Shown piece by piece: positions 19,690-31,469 of a DNA stretch of 64,000 bases. The notes beneath the pieces are model-generated. The model was given only the letters and a program-made list of their open reading frames with translations. It was not told where the DNA came from and did not search any database. The stretch covers positions 25,512,617-25,576,616 of the forward strand of contig CM023535.1 of the NCBI GenBank assembly GCA_013350335.1. Direction: 5' to 3'. The position numbers were made by a program, and so were the translations under genes. How positions within the stretch are numbered: the first letter of the stretch is position 1; each line of letters starts with the position of its first letter. The stretch is from Chimonanthus salicifolius (taxonomy: Eukaryota > Streptophyta > Magnoliopsida > Laurales > Calycanthaceae).

Positions 19690-20924
19690 GATCTAGTCTT
19701 TGTTGTCTCGTCCTCTGCCAGATCTGATAGCACAGTTCCAGATTCTTGATCCCCTTCTCATCCAACACCTCCACAGGATGGCCATTCTTAGAATAGTTTT
19801 GCATGTTGAATTTTAAAAAACTATATCTTTTGATATTTTGTTTAATCATCCACGATGCGCCATTCAAAACCATATGTACTGAATATTTTGATTACCAATG
19901 ATATGATATGGTTTGATGTGTGCATTGCTGTGTTTGAATGCCTTTTATCTCTTGTCTATGGTTAACATGGTTTTTGTTAAATAGATTAACATGAAGGTTT
20001 GGATGAGTTGGTTTTATATTCGCATGTAAAGGAGATAGGGATCAGGTTGTGATGTTGCACACATCCTTGGATTTTGGGGGAGCACAAAAATGTGTTGTTT
20101 AGCATCTGTCACTGGTCATGACAGTGTAAGGAGGAATGATGATGTAAGCTTGAAAGAAAGCTTGAAAAAAATAAACTTACAGGCAGCTAAGTTTATGGGG
20201 GAGCTGGGTCGAAGAAGCTAGAAAAATAGCTTGGAGAATGGGGGAGAAGATTCCAACAAGGGAAGCTAGGTAAGTTAGCTTGACCCCATTGGGAGAACAC
20301 CTTTAAGACAACACAGATCTTAAAGGGGAAGAAGAAGAAAAATACAATGGCAATTTGCATTGAACTGTGGGAGAGATCAATGCTTGAATGCATTGATAAA
20401 TAAAAAGATTAAATGAGTTGCAAGTGAACTCATGAAAGGACTAAATGCAAGAAGCATGGTGGAGTGCTTGGGCCTCCAAAAAGAGAGATCTATAAAGGGG
20501 AAGAATATGAAGAAGCCAACAGACATAGGGGAATGTCGATGCTCGGAGTTAGGGAGTTCAAACTCAAAGAAGATTAGCGGAGAAAATCTTCTCAACACTA
20601 ATAGCTTGGATATGCCATGGGTAGTGTTGATTGCTAGGGAATCTTTGGTATATGGGGGAGAATAAATGCCAATCTTGTTTAGTCCATGGATACAAATTTA
20701 TATTTTGGACTAACCCCTCTAATGATTTTTCTAGTGTTGCTTGCTTATATGCTTGAATAGGAAAACATGAAATGAAGCAAACTGAATAAGAATATGTGAA
20801 GATCATAGTCTTGTTTTTCCATTTGAATATGTACATGTAATTGATGTATTTTTTGTATTCCAATGTGCTGTAATAAGGGTGGGCTTATAATTGAGTTAGC
20901 TTCTAGGCTTTGTCATGAAATTGA
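19690..20924 (+). other. copia-B 3' interior
   Basis: No supported gene. Purine-rich stretches (20,150-20,680) and AT-rich stretches; short open frames have no recognisable domain. Corresponds to the copia-C interior next to its 3' LTR. Confidence 0.5.
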
Positions 20925-20938
20925 CAAAGGGGAAGATT
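20925..20938 (+). other. copia-B polypurine tract
   Basis: AAAGGGGAAGAT directly before TGTTACTGCCCC, the LTR start. The minus-strand equivalent AAAGGGGGATAT occurs at the copia-C 3' LTR (36609-36620). Confidence 0.82.
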
Positions 20939-22629
20939 GTTACTGCCCCGGCTTGCTGAGTCCCTAACATTATCAATTCCATGACTCGGGAAGAATCACT
21001 TGCTAGAACCATGAAGACTCAAGGTGATCAGGATTGAAGATCATGCTCCACCGTATTAAAGCTCATTGTGTATGGAAATCATAACAAGTATTTGGCCATA
21101 GATGACTTTAGGTGGAACCCACACCTTAGGAGGACCATTTCTAGGCTTAGTTGAACAAAGGATAAAAATCATAAAAAACCTAGAGAGGAAGTTGGATAGT
21201 GAATTGGAAGCGAACTTGGAAATATGAATTAAGTTCACTGTCAGCTAGACCAGTCGTTCTCACTGACCCCTCGTTGGAGACAGGATCTACCCATCGTGGT
21301 CAAAGACTGGTCGGCCAGTTTGACAAAGCTCTGGATCATAAAACTGTCATTCTGGGTTTGCCTTTGATCGAAGTCTCATATGCACCCGTCCCCTCGGTGA
21401 TGAACTTAATGACCCCTCGTGGTCAACGACTCACTGATGATAACTTATGAGTTCTGGAACTTAGAACTCAAGTGAACTCTCCAGAAAATAGACATCTCGG
21501 TAATTCAAAACCGATCGAGAGTATTAGGACCAACCCCTTGGTAAAGGGCAACAGGTTGTTCTGGGCTGGACAAGTTTCTGGACATGAAACTCTGTCTTCA
21601 TGGTGTTGCCCCAGATCGAGACCCTCGTATGGACTGACCTCTCAGTGCCATGACTATCGACCTATCGATAACACCGACCTGTCGATCGAGATTTAATAAT
21701 GCCGTTGGGAGTGCATTTAATGTGCAACGGTCTGGTGGTTGAACGGTAATAAATATGAACACGGACCCATCGGTGCCCCCGAACTGTCGGTACTAGACAG
21801 TTTGAAAAATTGTGTTGACTCCTCTATAAATATGATTGTTGTATGATCGTTTAATGATCTTCCTTGAATTGAGAAAAGTCACACACTCTAACGAACGATC
21901 AAATCTCTTGTTCCTACACCTGACAATCATATACAACCAATCTATTGATTGAGTTAGTAAAAGAGAGAAAGAGATGAGGAAAGAAAAGATACAATCTAGG
22001 AAAGATTTGGTTAAACCAGTTTCCTAGTCACCCTGAAATTGTGATTGCTCTATGACGGCTTCAAGGCAGAACGTCGGCACACATTGGGTGGATCTTTGAG
22101 AAGCACTACATCTTCGAGAAAGAACTTCAAGGCAAGTTCTTCTTGGTTTTAATTTTGTTTTAAAACCTTTATCCTGTGAAAGTGGATTGAGGAGGCTTGG
22201 CTCCGGAACCACTTTAAAAAATCTAGAGCGTCGTCTCTAACACATGTGGTGGGTGGAATTCCTATTTTACTGTGGTCGGTGAAATTCGCAGCAGATTGAG
22301 TGAGGTGGAATTCCTAATCTAATTGTGACGGTGTAAGTCCCCACTTAGTGAAATTGGGGATAGCTCAAGGTTGAACGAGCCCTAACAGTGGATGTAGGTT
22401 GGCTAACTGAACCACTATATATCTTGTGTCCTTGTGTTTGTGGTGTTAGAGCTAATTTCTTGTGTTGATTGTTTAATCGCATTTGCTAACACACTCACTT
22501 GATTGTTGTATCCGTTGCGCTTAAACTAATCAATCAAGTAATTTTTAAAAGGACCAAAGATTGTTAGATTGACATATTCACCCCCTCTCTAGGGTCAATT
22601 GTGTTCTTGCATCAAAGAGAGAACTTTCA
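20939..22629 (+). repeat. copia-B 3' LTR (complete, 1691 bp)
   Basis: Runs TGTTACTGCCCC to AACTTTCA. Has the recurrent cgacccctcggtg-type motifs at 21,250-21,790, TATAAATA at 21825-21832, and the block matching the 5' LTR fragment after about 21,960. Confidence 0.9.
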
Positions 22630-23049
22630 CTTTTCTTTTCGAATATTACACGTGGGAAACACACGCTTGCTCACAACTCAAACTCAATCCATAAATAATC
22701 TTCACTTACCATTAACATCTAAAGGGGGATATAAATTTTTTACCATAAATGTTATTAAACATTTTAGAATTTATTATAACAAATCGTCAAAGAATAAAAT
22801 GGTAAAAATCAACATCACCAACTCAAATTAAAGAAATGAAATAAACGACTCAATATGTAGTGTCTAAAGTAGCATAATAATTAAGCTCTTCCTCGGTGCA
22901 ACATTACCTGAAATTGCAAGGACGAAAGTATAAACAATACTCAGTGAGGAACTATGCATACTACACACTCACGCACCCACATAATAATAATGCATGGAAT
23001 CGAATATAAATCATGTTATGCTATCATGTTATGCTATCATGTCATGCTA

Positions 23050-23249
23050 TCAATCTCATCAAAGTGGACACACTGTCTACACAAGGATACCAATCTCATC
23101 AACGTGAACACAATTTCCATCCAAGGTTACAAATCACATCAACGTGATCACAATGTCCACCCAAAGACACTAATATCATCAACGTGAACTCAATGTCCAC
23201 CCAAGGACACCAATCTCATAAACGTGAACACAATGTCCACCCAAGGACA
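23050..23249. repeat. Tandem repeat, five 40-bp units
   Basis: Units start at 23050, 23090, 23130, 23170 and 23210; consensus begins ccaatctcatcaacgtgaac and ends acccaaggaca. Unit length is exactly 40 in all five, with about 2 to 8 differences per unit. Confidence 0.9.
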
Positions 23250-23407
23250 CCTCTATGGAACAAGCTGTCAAAACATCATGATCCCTTGAGGGACATAGGC
23301 CACGACTCACAAGTGGGAGATCTCTATACAACATAGATAATCAACTTTACCCCGCGTTCCTTCACCACTATGCTGATTAAGTCAGCTCTAAGGTGATCAA
23401 TATACGA

Positions 23408-23643
23408 CTTACCAAGTTAGTATCCCCTCAATAGGGCTCACAAGTATCTAACCCTTAACAATTCATCTTACTAAGTTAGTACCGACCAAGTAAGACTCAT
23501 AAGTAGCAAACCCTGCGCAACTCGTCTTACTAAGTTATTACTGCCCAAGTAGGACTCACAAGTAGCTAACGCTGCGCAATATGCCTTACTAAGTTAGTAC
23601 CGTCCAAGTACGGCTCACAACTAGTTAACCCTGCGCAATACTG
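23408..23643. repeat. Tandem repeat, four 59-bp units
   Basis: Units start at 23408, 23467, 23526 and 23585 with cttac(t/c)aagttagta, and each ends in a variant of aaccctgcgcaa. The period is 59 (the last unit is about 60). Confidence 0.88.
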
Positions 23644-23657
23644 CACACCAAATGTAC

Positions 23658-23789
23658 AAAATAGTCATGATAACGACCTACATCGCGAAGCAAGTGAGGG
23701 GCTATACTCCTCGACGACAACCACAAATAGCCGTGAGAGCGACCTACAGCACGAAGAATGATAGGAGCTACACTCCTCGATGGCAACAC
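23658..23789. repeat. Tandem repeat, two 66-bp units
   Basis: Units 23658-23723 and 23724-23789 start aaatagtcatga / aaatagccgtga and share gcgacctaca-like, agctacactcctcga and caac blocks. Confidence 0.8.
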
Positions 23790-24089
23790 TACAGGACCAA
23801 GTCCCATTGTTGACACCACCGTTCCAATAGGGTTCCTTAAATCCAAATCATGATCCTGTCACACCAATCTCCTCTAGGGAGTGGAGACTACTATTAGTGG
23901 GGCCCAAACAAGAGAAAGGAACATCATCAAGTCCTATAAACTCATCAAGTCCTATAAACTCTTTCGGTCTCATCCCAACACTAGTATTTCTCAATATCAT
24001 TATGCCCATTAACACAAATCCCATACTCACATCCTAGATAACCTCATAAGCATACATCAATGAGTAATACCAAGGGAAACATATTCATA

Positions 24090-25343
24090 ATTGAAAGTTA
24101 CCTTAAATAAGAAATTCTTTAAAATGTCAATATTTTTAGAATCAATTTAATTTTGGAAAGTTGAAAATTTTTTAAACTGCCATATTTAGAATTTTCTATT
24201 CTTGGAAATATTCTACTTTATTAGTTTCCTATTTTAGCAAGAATTTTCTAATCTTGGAATTTATTTTAATAAAATCTTAGTTTTGAAAATCTATTTTTGG
24301 GAAGTTATCTATTTTTGGAAAAATCTATTTTTGGAAACTATCTGATTTTAGAAAAATTTCCATACTTAGGAGTTTTCTTAAATTAGAAATTCTATTTAAC
24401 TTGTGAAAATTTAAAAGTAAGATGTCTAATCAAATCCTGGAAATCATGGAATAAAAATTTAATTTAGTAAACTTGCTTTTAATTTTTATTATCTCGTCTC
24501 ATTTAAAATTCTTGTTTGAGGTTGTAAATGGTTCATCTCTTTCATTAGTTGTAGTTTAGGAAAAATCATTTAGTTTAGGATCATGCATTCTTTGATTTGG
24601 CTCTACACCAAGGCTTGTATGTATTGTTTTGCAAGTTTTTAAATGCACGCTTAAAATTGCTGGAAATATGCATATTAGGCTAAAGTAAGTACCTAATCGC
24701 CTTCTTTTAATTTTAATTTTTATCATGCATTCATATAGAATTTTTTTTAGGGTGTTCTTTAATTCACTTGCATATTTAAATTGCTCATGTATTTAAGGTG
24801 CTAGATTCAAGCATTAGTTAGATTTGTTTGGTAATTGCTTTGCATATTTGCTTCATGCTTGCATTGTTGGATATAGGATTGCATTCACAATATCTAGAAA
24901 AATAAGATACTAAAATGGTTCATGCATCTCCTAATAAAATCAATTAATGAACCATTAGGCTAGATTTTAGGATTTCATGCTCATTAGGAACCTTTTTAAT
25001 TCAAATTGATTTTTGTAACCAACGAATAGTTTATCTTCAAGAATGGTGTCTAAGGCTAGTTCTGTCACCAAGGCATGAGGTCGAACATGTCTAAGGATAA
25101 GCTAGAACAAGAAACAGTCTGTGCTCCCCCACTTACCTGAGAACTTACTTGGCCATCTTGTGGTTAAACTCTCTTTGGAGACTTAAATTATTTGGAGAGA
25201 AAAGTAAGAGCAAGTCTAGAGACAATTTCTAAGGTCCTATTAGCAGCCAATAAAAATTCAATTTCTCTTAAAAGAAATTTGAATCTAGATTTTAGGCATT
25301 TTCTTATGTGAATTTGTTTGAACGTGAATGATCATGTCTGTGT
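24090..25343 (+). other. Athila-2 5' leader
   Basis: 24,100-24,420 is a degenerate array of ttttggaaa / ttagaaatt / aattttcta words, also seen in the Athila-3 leader. Then blocks shared with the other leaders: gtgctcccccacttacctgag, gtggttaaactct. No gene. Confidence 0.68.
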
Positions 25344-26717
25344 ATGCTTAACTGGTCTCGTTACTCCACCAATCGCTTGGTTAGAGTTACACCTCTTGTC
25401 AGTGCATCAATTGTTGTGTCCGAAGCTCAGTCTTGCTCAATCATAGACATAGACAGTCCACCTACTTCACCATTCTCGTCATCTTCATTTTCATCACTAC
25501 CATCATCACCCATGGCAAAGGAAGTTCTAGAGAAAACTCTCCAAGACTACTCCTTGCCAGTCACAGCCAAAACTCCATCAGGATAGTGGTACCTGCGACC
25601 AATGTCACCTTTGAGCTTAAGCCAGCTCTGTTACGCCTTCTACTAGCTTTTCATGGTCTTGATAGAGAGGATCCGTACCTCCATGTCAAAGAATTCTTAG
25701 AGATTTGCACCACCATTAAAATTCAAGGAATTATTGATGAATCTATCGACTTCGATTATTTCCTTTCTCTCTCAAAGAAAAAATGAAATCTTGGTTAAAT
25801 TCTTTACCTGCGAATTCCATCACCACTTGAGATCAGCTAGTTAATAAATTTTTGAATAATTTTTTCCCAGTATAAAAAAAAAAGGCCCTCAAGAAAGAAA
25901 TGATAAACTTTAATCAGAATGAGGGTGAACAATTCTGTGAAGCATGGGAAATATTCAAAGATATATTAGCAAAATGCCCCCACCATGGCTTTGAAACGTG
26001 GAGACTTGTCCAATTTTTCTATGATGGTTTAACCACATCAACCGTCAAATGGTCGAGTCCATGAAAAATGGGGACCTTTTAAAACTAACTGAGAACAATG
26101 GATGGCATTCCTAGAAACATTGGCGAAGAATTCTCAACAATGAGATTTCTCCAAGAAAGAGAATTTACCACAAACTCAAGAAAAAGGGGTTTGTACGAAG
26201 TCAATAGTGACTTTGACTTTAACGAAAAAAGTTGACTCATTAGCGATGACTCAGGCAAGGAATCCTTCACTATGAGCGAATGCTGAATTTTGTGCTATGT
26301 GTTCTAGCCCAGGACACACTGCCCAAAATTGTCCTTCCCTAGGATCCAATGCTGAGTGTTCAACCAAAAAGGCTAATGCACTCAATAATTTTGGAATACA
26401 GCAAGGAACCCCGTTCTCTGCCACATACAATTCTAATTGGCGGAATCATCCCAATTTCTCTTGGCATTAGAATCAATCTCCAGTAAATCAAAGTCCTCCT
26501 CAATATCAAAATCAACCATTTGAACCATCACCATATCATCCATCACCTCCAAATCAATCATATCATCCACCCCAGCCAAATCAGTCTAATCCTTCACATT
26601 AACGTAAACCTTCAGTTGTGGATACGTTTCAATAGTTCATGCAATCTATTCAGCAGGCTATGCACAAGCTTGAAACATAACTTGGACAATTATCCACTGC
26701 GATTGGTGATCAGGTAA
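25344..26717 (+). pseudogene. Athila-2 gag
   Basis: Begins around LNWSRYSTNRLVRVTPLV, continues in a second frame with FELKPALLRLLLAFHGLDREDPYLHVKEFLEICTTIK, and in further frames with LNSLPANSI, FYDGL and a knuckle region (CAMCSSPGHTAQNC-like around 26,290-26,335). At least four frameshifts or stops. Colinear with Athila-1 gag. Confidence 0.83.
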
Positions 26718-26839
26718 AAGACAAATTTCTCAGTCAATCTATTACAAATCCCAAAGGACAGTACGAGGTTTCATCATCCAAACCAGACGATGTCAAATCA
26801 ATTACTACCTTAAGATTATGAAAAAATGTAGAAAGTAAA

Positions 26840-27571
26840 GTGGAAATGCCTAAAGAGCAAATCAATGATCAATCAAAGCATCTAGATAACTCATTGAGTT
26901 CATCCCCTGTCCAAAATCCACTGGATCTCTCTGCTAAGAAAACATATTCACCTAGGGCTCCATACTCTCATAGGTTGTCAACAAAACAAAATATACCTTA
27001 TGGTGACATACTGGAGGTTTACAAACATGTCAGTATCAATATCCCTCTATTGAATGCCATCAATCAGGTACCTTCGTACGCCAAATTTCTCAAAGACCTA
27101 TATACGGTAAATCAGAGAACTGATGTCCCTACAAAAGCATTTCTAATAAAGAATGCAAGTGCACTCCTCCAACAACCATTTCCAATCAAACATAAGGATC
27201 CTGGGTGCCCAACCATTGCATGCACCATTCGTACATATGAAATTGAAAGGGCCTTATTAGGTCTTGGAGCTAGTGTTAGCCTACTACCATACTCTCTTTA
27301 TGAGAAGTTAGGTTTGGGAGAATTAAAATCCACTTCTATCACCCTACAGTTAGCTAACCGTTCTGTGAAAATTCTAAGACATGTGATAGAAGACATTTTA
27401 GTTAAAGTTGATGATTTCTACTTTCCTGTAGATTTTGTAGTATTGGATATACAACCAACTCAGAACGACAATGGGCACATTTCAGTTATTATTGGACGAC
27501 CATTCCTAGCCACTGCAAAAACTGTGATTAATTGCCAGAATGGTATTCTTAGACTATCATTTGGAGACTAA
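26840..27571 (+). pseudogene. Athila-2 retropepsin segment
   Basis: An open 243-codon stretch with YGDILEVYKHVSINIPLLNA, SYAKFLKDL, FPIKHKDPGCPTIACT and IGRPFLATAKTVINCQNG. The active site reads ALLGLGASVSLLP where Athila-1 has ALLDLGASVSLLP, so the catalytic Asp is Gly and this protease should be dead. Ends at a stop within the conserved SFGD region. Confidence 0.88.
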
Positions 27572-29100
27572 ACAACTGAATTCAACGTTTTTGGTCTATG
27601 TCGACAACCTCTTTGCACGGATGATCCATGTGAGGATAACATGATTCAAAGTTCTGTTGATGAGTTTTCCTTCATTCCATTTATGATAAGTCTATTTTAG
27701 ACAAGGATTTCAATAAAAATGAAGTGAATGCTATCACCATTTCTGAACTTCTCTTCATCAATCAATCTGTGTCAATCCCATCTGTCGAGAAGTCACCAGA
27801 ATTAGAGCTTAAAGCACCCCCTGATACTCTCAAATATTCTTATCTTGTACCTTCAAATACATTACCAATTATCATAGCTTCAGACTTAACTTGTGTACAA
27901 GAGTCTAGACTTCTTGTTGTTTTACGAAATCATCATGAATCTATAGGATGTCCATCGCCGATCTCAAAGGAATTAACCCTTATGTGGTCATGCACAAAAT
28001 TCATTTGGAAGAAAATTCCAAAACATCTAGAGAACCGTAGAGACGGTTAAATCCTACGATCTAGGAAGTAGTGAGAGCCGAGATTTTGAAACTTCTCGAG
28101 GCGGTATCATTTACCCGATCTCTGATAGTGCATGGGTAAGTCCAATTCAAGTTGTTCCGAAAAAGTCTAGAGTCACAGTAATAAAAAATGAGGATAATGA
28201 GATAGTGCCAACACGCGTTCAAACGGGTTGGAGAGTTTGTATTGATTACATAAGTTGAACACTGGCACTCGTAAGGATCACTTCCCTCTTCCATTCATCA
28301 ATCAGATGCTTGAACGTTTAGCCGATCATGCATTGTATTGTTTTATTGATGGTTATTCCGGCTATAACCAAATTTATGTTGCTCTTGAGGATCAGGAGAA
28401 AAGAAACATTTACTTGTCCATTCGGTACGTTTGCCTGTAGTCGGATGCCTTTTAGACTGTGTAATGCACCTGTCACCTTTCAGCGGTGCATGATCAGCAA
28501 TTTCTCCGACATGGTAGAACGTTTCTTGGAAGTCTTCATGGATGACTTCTTAGTTTTTTGGATCAACTTTTGACCAGTGCCTGCACCATCTGACCCTTGT
28601 GTTTGTCAGGTGCAAAGAAAAAGAACTTGGTACTCAATTGGGAAAAAAGAATTAAAATAGATAAAGCCAAAGTTAACCTAATCTCTAATTTGCGAAGACC
28701 CCAAACTGTTAAATAGACTAGGTCAATTTTAGGTCATGCTGGATTTTACAGAAGGTTTATCAAAGGATTCAGTGACATATCACGACCTCTCTGTAGACTC
28801 CTGACCAAGGATGTCGTTTTCAATTTTGATGAAAAATGTGTCATAGCCTTTGAAAAATTGAAAACTGCTTTGACTTCTGCTCCAATCATACAAACACCTG
28901 ATTGGTCTTTACCCTTTGAAATCATGTACGATGCCTCTGACTATGCAGTAGGAGCCGTGTTGGGACAAAGAATGAACAAATTTCCTCATGTTATCTACTA
29001 TGCTAGCAAAACATTGAATGACGCTCAGCTTCATTACTCCACCACCGAGAAAGAGTTGTTAGATGTCGTATTTGCATTAACAAATTTCGATTTTACCTAG
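27572..29100 (+). pseudogene. Athila-2 pol: reverse transcriptase
   Basis: Pieces in several frames: LELKAPPDTLKYSYLVPSNTLP (linker), KDHFPLPFINQMLERLADHA, FIDGYSGYNQIYVA, MPFRLCNAPVTFQRCM, FMDDF (catalytic box), LGHAGFYRRFIKGF-like connection, and LTSAPIIQTPDWSLPFEIMYDASDYAVGAVLGQR (start of RNase H). Multiple stops and indels, including a deletion around 28,640. Confidence 0.86.
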
Positions 29101-30619
29101 TAGATTCAAAGGTCATCGTCTATTCAGATCACGCTGCACTCAAGTATCTTCTTTCCAAGAAAGATTCTATGTCCTTCCTGATCCGATGAATACTTTTGCT
29201 ACAAGAGTTTGATATTGATATCCGGAAAAAGAAAGGTACCGAAAATGTGGTAGCAGACCATTTGTCTGGATTGCTAACTGAGTTTACTGATGACACCCGC
29301 CCTATCATTGAGTCCTTCCCTGATGAGCAACTCATGTCTGTATCCAAAGTACCATAGTTTGCTGATAATGTCAACTATTTTGTAACCAGTCAAATGCTTC
29401 CGCATTGGACTAAGCAAGATAGAGTTAAATTTCTAGCACAAATCAAAAGTTTTGTGTGGGACGATCCATATTTGTTTAAGTATTGCACGGACCAAATCAT
29501 TCGTCGTTGTGTCTCGGTAAAGGAGCAACGAAGTGTCAAAATTTTCTGTCATGATCAAGCCTGTGGAGGCCACTTCAATGCTAATAAGACAGCTGCAAAA
29601 TTTTTTAATGTGGATTTTACTTTCCCTCCATGTTTCGTGATAGCCATACCTTTTACGTTTCATGTTATAATTTCAAAAATTAGGAAGTGTAACCCATCGG
29701 AATATGATGCCTTTAAACCCCATCTTAACCGTTGAACTCTTTGATGTTTCGGGCATTGATTTCATGGGACCCTTCCCTAATTCTTTCGGCAATCTAGATA
29801 TTCTCGTAGTTGTAGACTACGTATCAAAGTGGGTAGAAGGTTGTCACCCATTTCTTGATAGAAAATATTTTCTTTAGATTTGGTATTCCACGAACAATCA
29901 TCAGTGATGGAGGTAAGCACTTCTGTAATCGCCCATTCAAAAAATTGATGAAATCATATGGGGTCATTCACAAAGTAGCTACTCCCTATCACCCATAAAC
30001 AAGCGGACAAGTGGAAATATCAAACAGAGAAATCAAGCATATTCTTGAGAAGAAAGTCAATCCATCTAGGAAGGATTGGTCTTCCAGACTCACTGATGCA
30101 CTATGGGCTTATCGAACAACGTTCAAGACACCCATAGGAATGTCACCCTATCGTTTAGTGTATGGTAAGGCTTGTCATCTTCCAGTCAAGTTAGAACACA
30201 AAGCCTATTGGGCTATCAAGCGATTTAATTTTGCTTTTGACTCGGCTGGACAACTCAGAAAACTCCAACTGATTGAGTTGGAAGAAATATGAAATGAAGC
30301 TTATGATACAGCCAGGAAGTACAAAGACCGGATGAAAATTTTTCATGACAAACACATTCTCCGAAAAGTGTTCACTGTTGGTCAGAAGGTCTTATTGTAC
30401 AATTCTCATTTACATCTTTTTCCTGGAAAATTGAAGTCAAAATGGTCTGGTCCATTCATTGTTACAAATGTATTCCCACATGGAGCCATTCAAATCAAGC
30501 ATCCTAATAATGGTCATGTTTTCAAAGTCAATGGTCATCGATTAAAACCATTCTTAGAGTTTCACAATCCAGAAGGAGATGCACAAGTTTTGTTCATTGA
30601 TCCAATTTACCAAGACTGA
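29101..30619 (+). pseudogene. Athila-2 pol: RNase H end and integrase
   Basis: [14 protein letters not shown] RNase H at about 29,125; zinc finger [10 protein letters not shown] at about 29,550; core GIDFMGPFPNSFGNLDILVVVDYVSKW at about 29,755; FGIPRTIISDGG at about 29,880; PYHP, a stop, [17 protein letters not shown] near 30,000; then two open pieces (30011-30292, 30332-30619) for the C-terminus, including [28 protein letters not shown]. All three acidic core regions are recognisable here, unlike in Athila-1, but frameshifts separate them. Confidence 0.88.
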
Positions 30620-31062
30620 TCCATTTACCATCCAACCACAACCACTCATCCATATTCACCCATTTAATCCATTTAACCCCATTCACCCTAACCCACCTAC
30701 CCATTTGTCTATGCCTAAGTTAGTATAAGTCGTTAGTGTCTAGTTTTGACTTTAGTGAGTTTAGTTTAGGATTTTCATTGAGTCAGTCTAGAAGTCAGTC
30801 ATACATCATTTCATCCCAAGGTACATCTAATTCCTGATTGTTCGTTTTCTAAGATATTTATTCTTTTACACCTGACCAATGTAGATTAGGGAACATTAAG
30901 GACAATATTCAATTTGAGTTTGGGGGTACGAAGGTCATCATACGTCGTTCATCCATAAAAAATATTTCAGGGGAGAGTAAGTGCAAAACTAAGAAAAATT
31001 CAGCATCCATCATCCATCTTTGTCTTTGTGACCAACAGACGTTAAAGAACTGGATAGAAGTC
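30620..31062 (+). other. Athila-2 spacer with internal polypurine tract
   Basis: At 30913-30933 the sequence reads tttgagtttgggggtacgaag, matching the internal tracts of Athila-1 (3337-3354) and Athila-3 (56642-56661), each preceded by attagggaa-attaaggacaat. Just before the extra ORF, the string gacgttaaagaactggatag is shared with Athila-1. Confidence 0.72.
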
Positions 31063-31469
31063 ATGCATGTAGACGGTCAAGTTTTCGTTTTCGCAATGTG
31101 TTTGTCTAGAATACAAGTTCCCCCAGACTTGTGTAGGAAAATCATTTCCTTAGCTATGAGGGTGAGGAAGCTAGAAATCCAAGAGGAGCAACCGAGACCT
31201 CTTTGTGGTCGAAGCACTCTAGCCGCAAAGAGGAAAGCTAAGAGGCTAGGTGCCTGTCACAAATGCAGGCGCTGGAATTGTAATGGAATAAGATCAAATT
31301 ATGGAGTCCGCTGTGAGACAGCAGTAAGTAGACTCATAGGAAATAGACAGATCTATGAAAGTGCAAAGTAAGTCCTGAAAGACTGAGACGCCTTGAACTC
31401 CAGAGAATTGTTGATTTTCGACTAAGCGCTTACAAACGTCTTGATAATCTGACGTTAAACAAGTCATAA
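31063..31469 (+). pseudogene. Athila-2 copy of the four-cysteine extra ORF, frameshifted near its end
   Basis: 102 codons are open from ATG at 31063. The first 65 residues differ from the Athila-1 protein at 6 positions. Cys65, 68, 73 and 84 are kept, Cys70 is Arg, and the KRKAKRL basic patch is identical. After about residue 98 a small deletion shifts the frame; the shifted frame still reads the conserved C-terminus (LRRLELQRIVDFRL to LDNLTLNKS) up to the stop at 31467-31469. The gag-pol of the same element is far more damaged than this ORF. Confidence 0.82.

Larger units (their letters stand above)
15681..22629 (+). mobile_element. copia-B: non-autonomous Ty1/copia element with gag and a second ORF but no pol
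   Basis: The 3' LTR (20939-22629) and a truncated 5' LTR (about 15681-16385) match closely. Between them lie a Met-type primer-binding site, gag (16453-18375), a motif block (18,720-18,900), remains of a second ORF (19,192-19,689) and a polypurine tract. Only about 4.5 kb of interior, and I see no integrase, reverse transcriptase or RNase H motif in any frame. The right flank ctttt (22630-22634) is the expected target duplication; its partner was lost with the 5' LTR start. Confidence 0.8.
22630..24089. other. Unassigned region between copia-B and Athila-2
   Basis: No convincing gene. 22,630-22,950 is AT-rich. The rest is unusually rich in C and A on the plus strand and dominated by three tandem-repeat blocks. 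The general style (many short degenerate repeats, no ORF) would suit the LTR of a further gypsy element, but I could not find termini or a second copy. Confidence 0.5.

Noticed and set aside
23050..23249. Regular 40-bp units resembling a CRISPR array
   Set aside because: Units are contiguous with no variable spacers, and the context is plant DNA.
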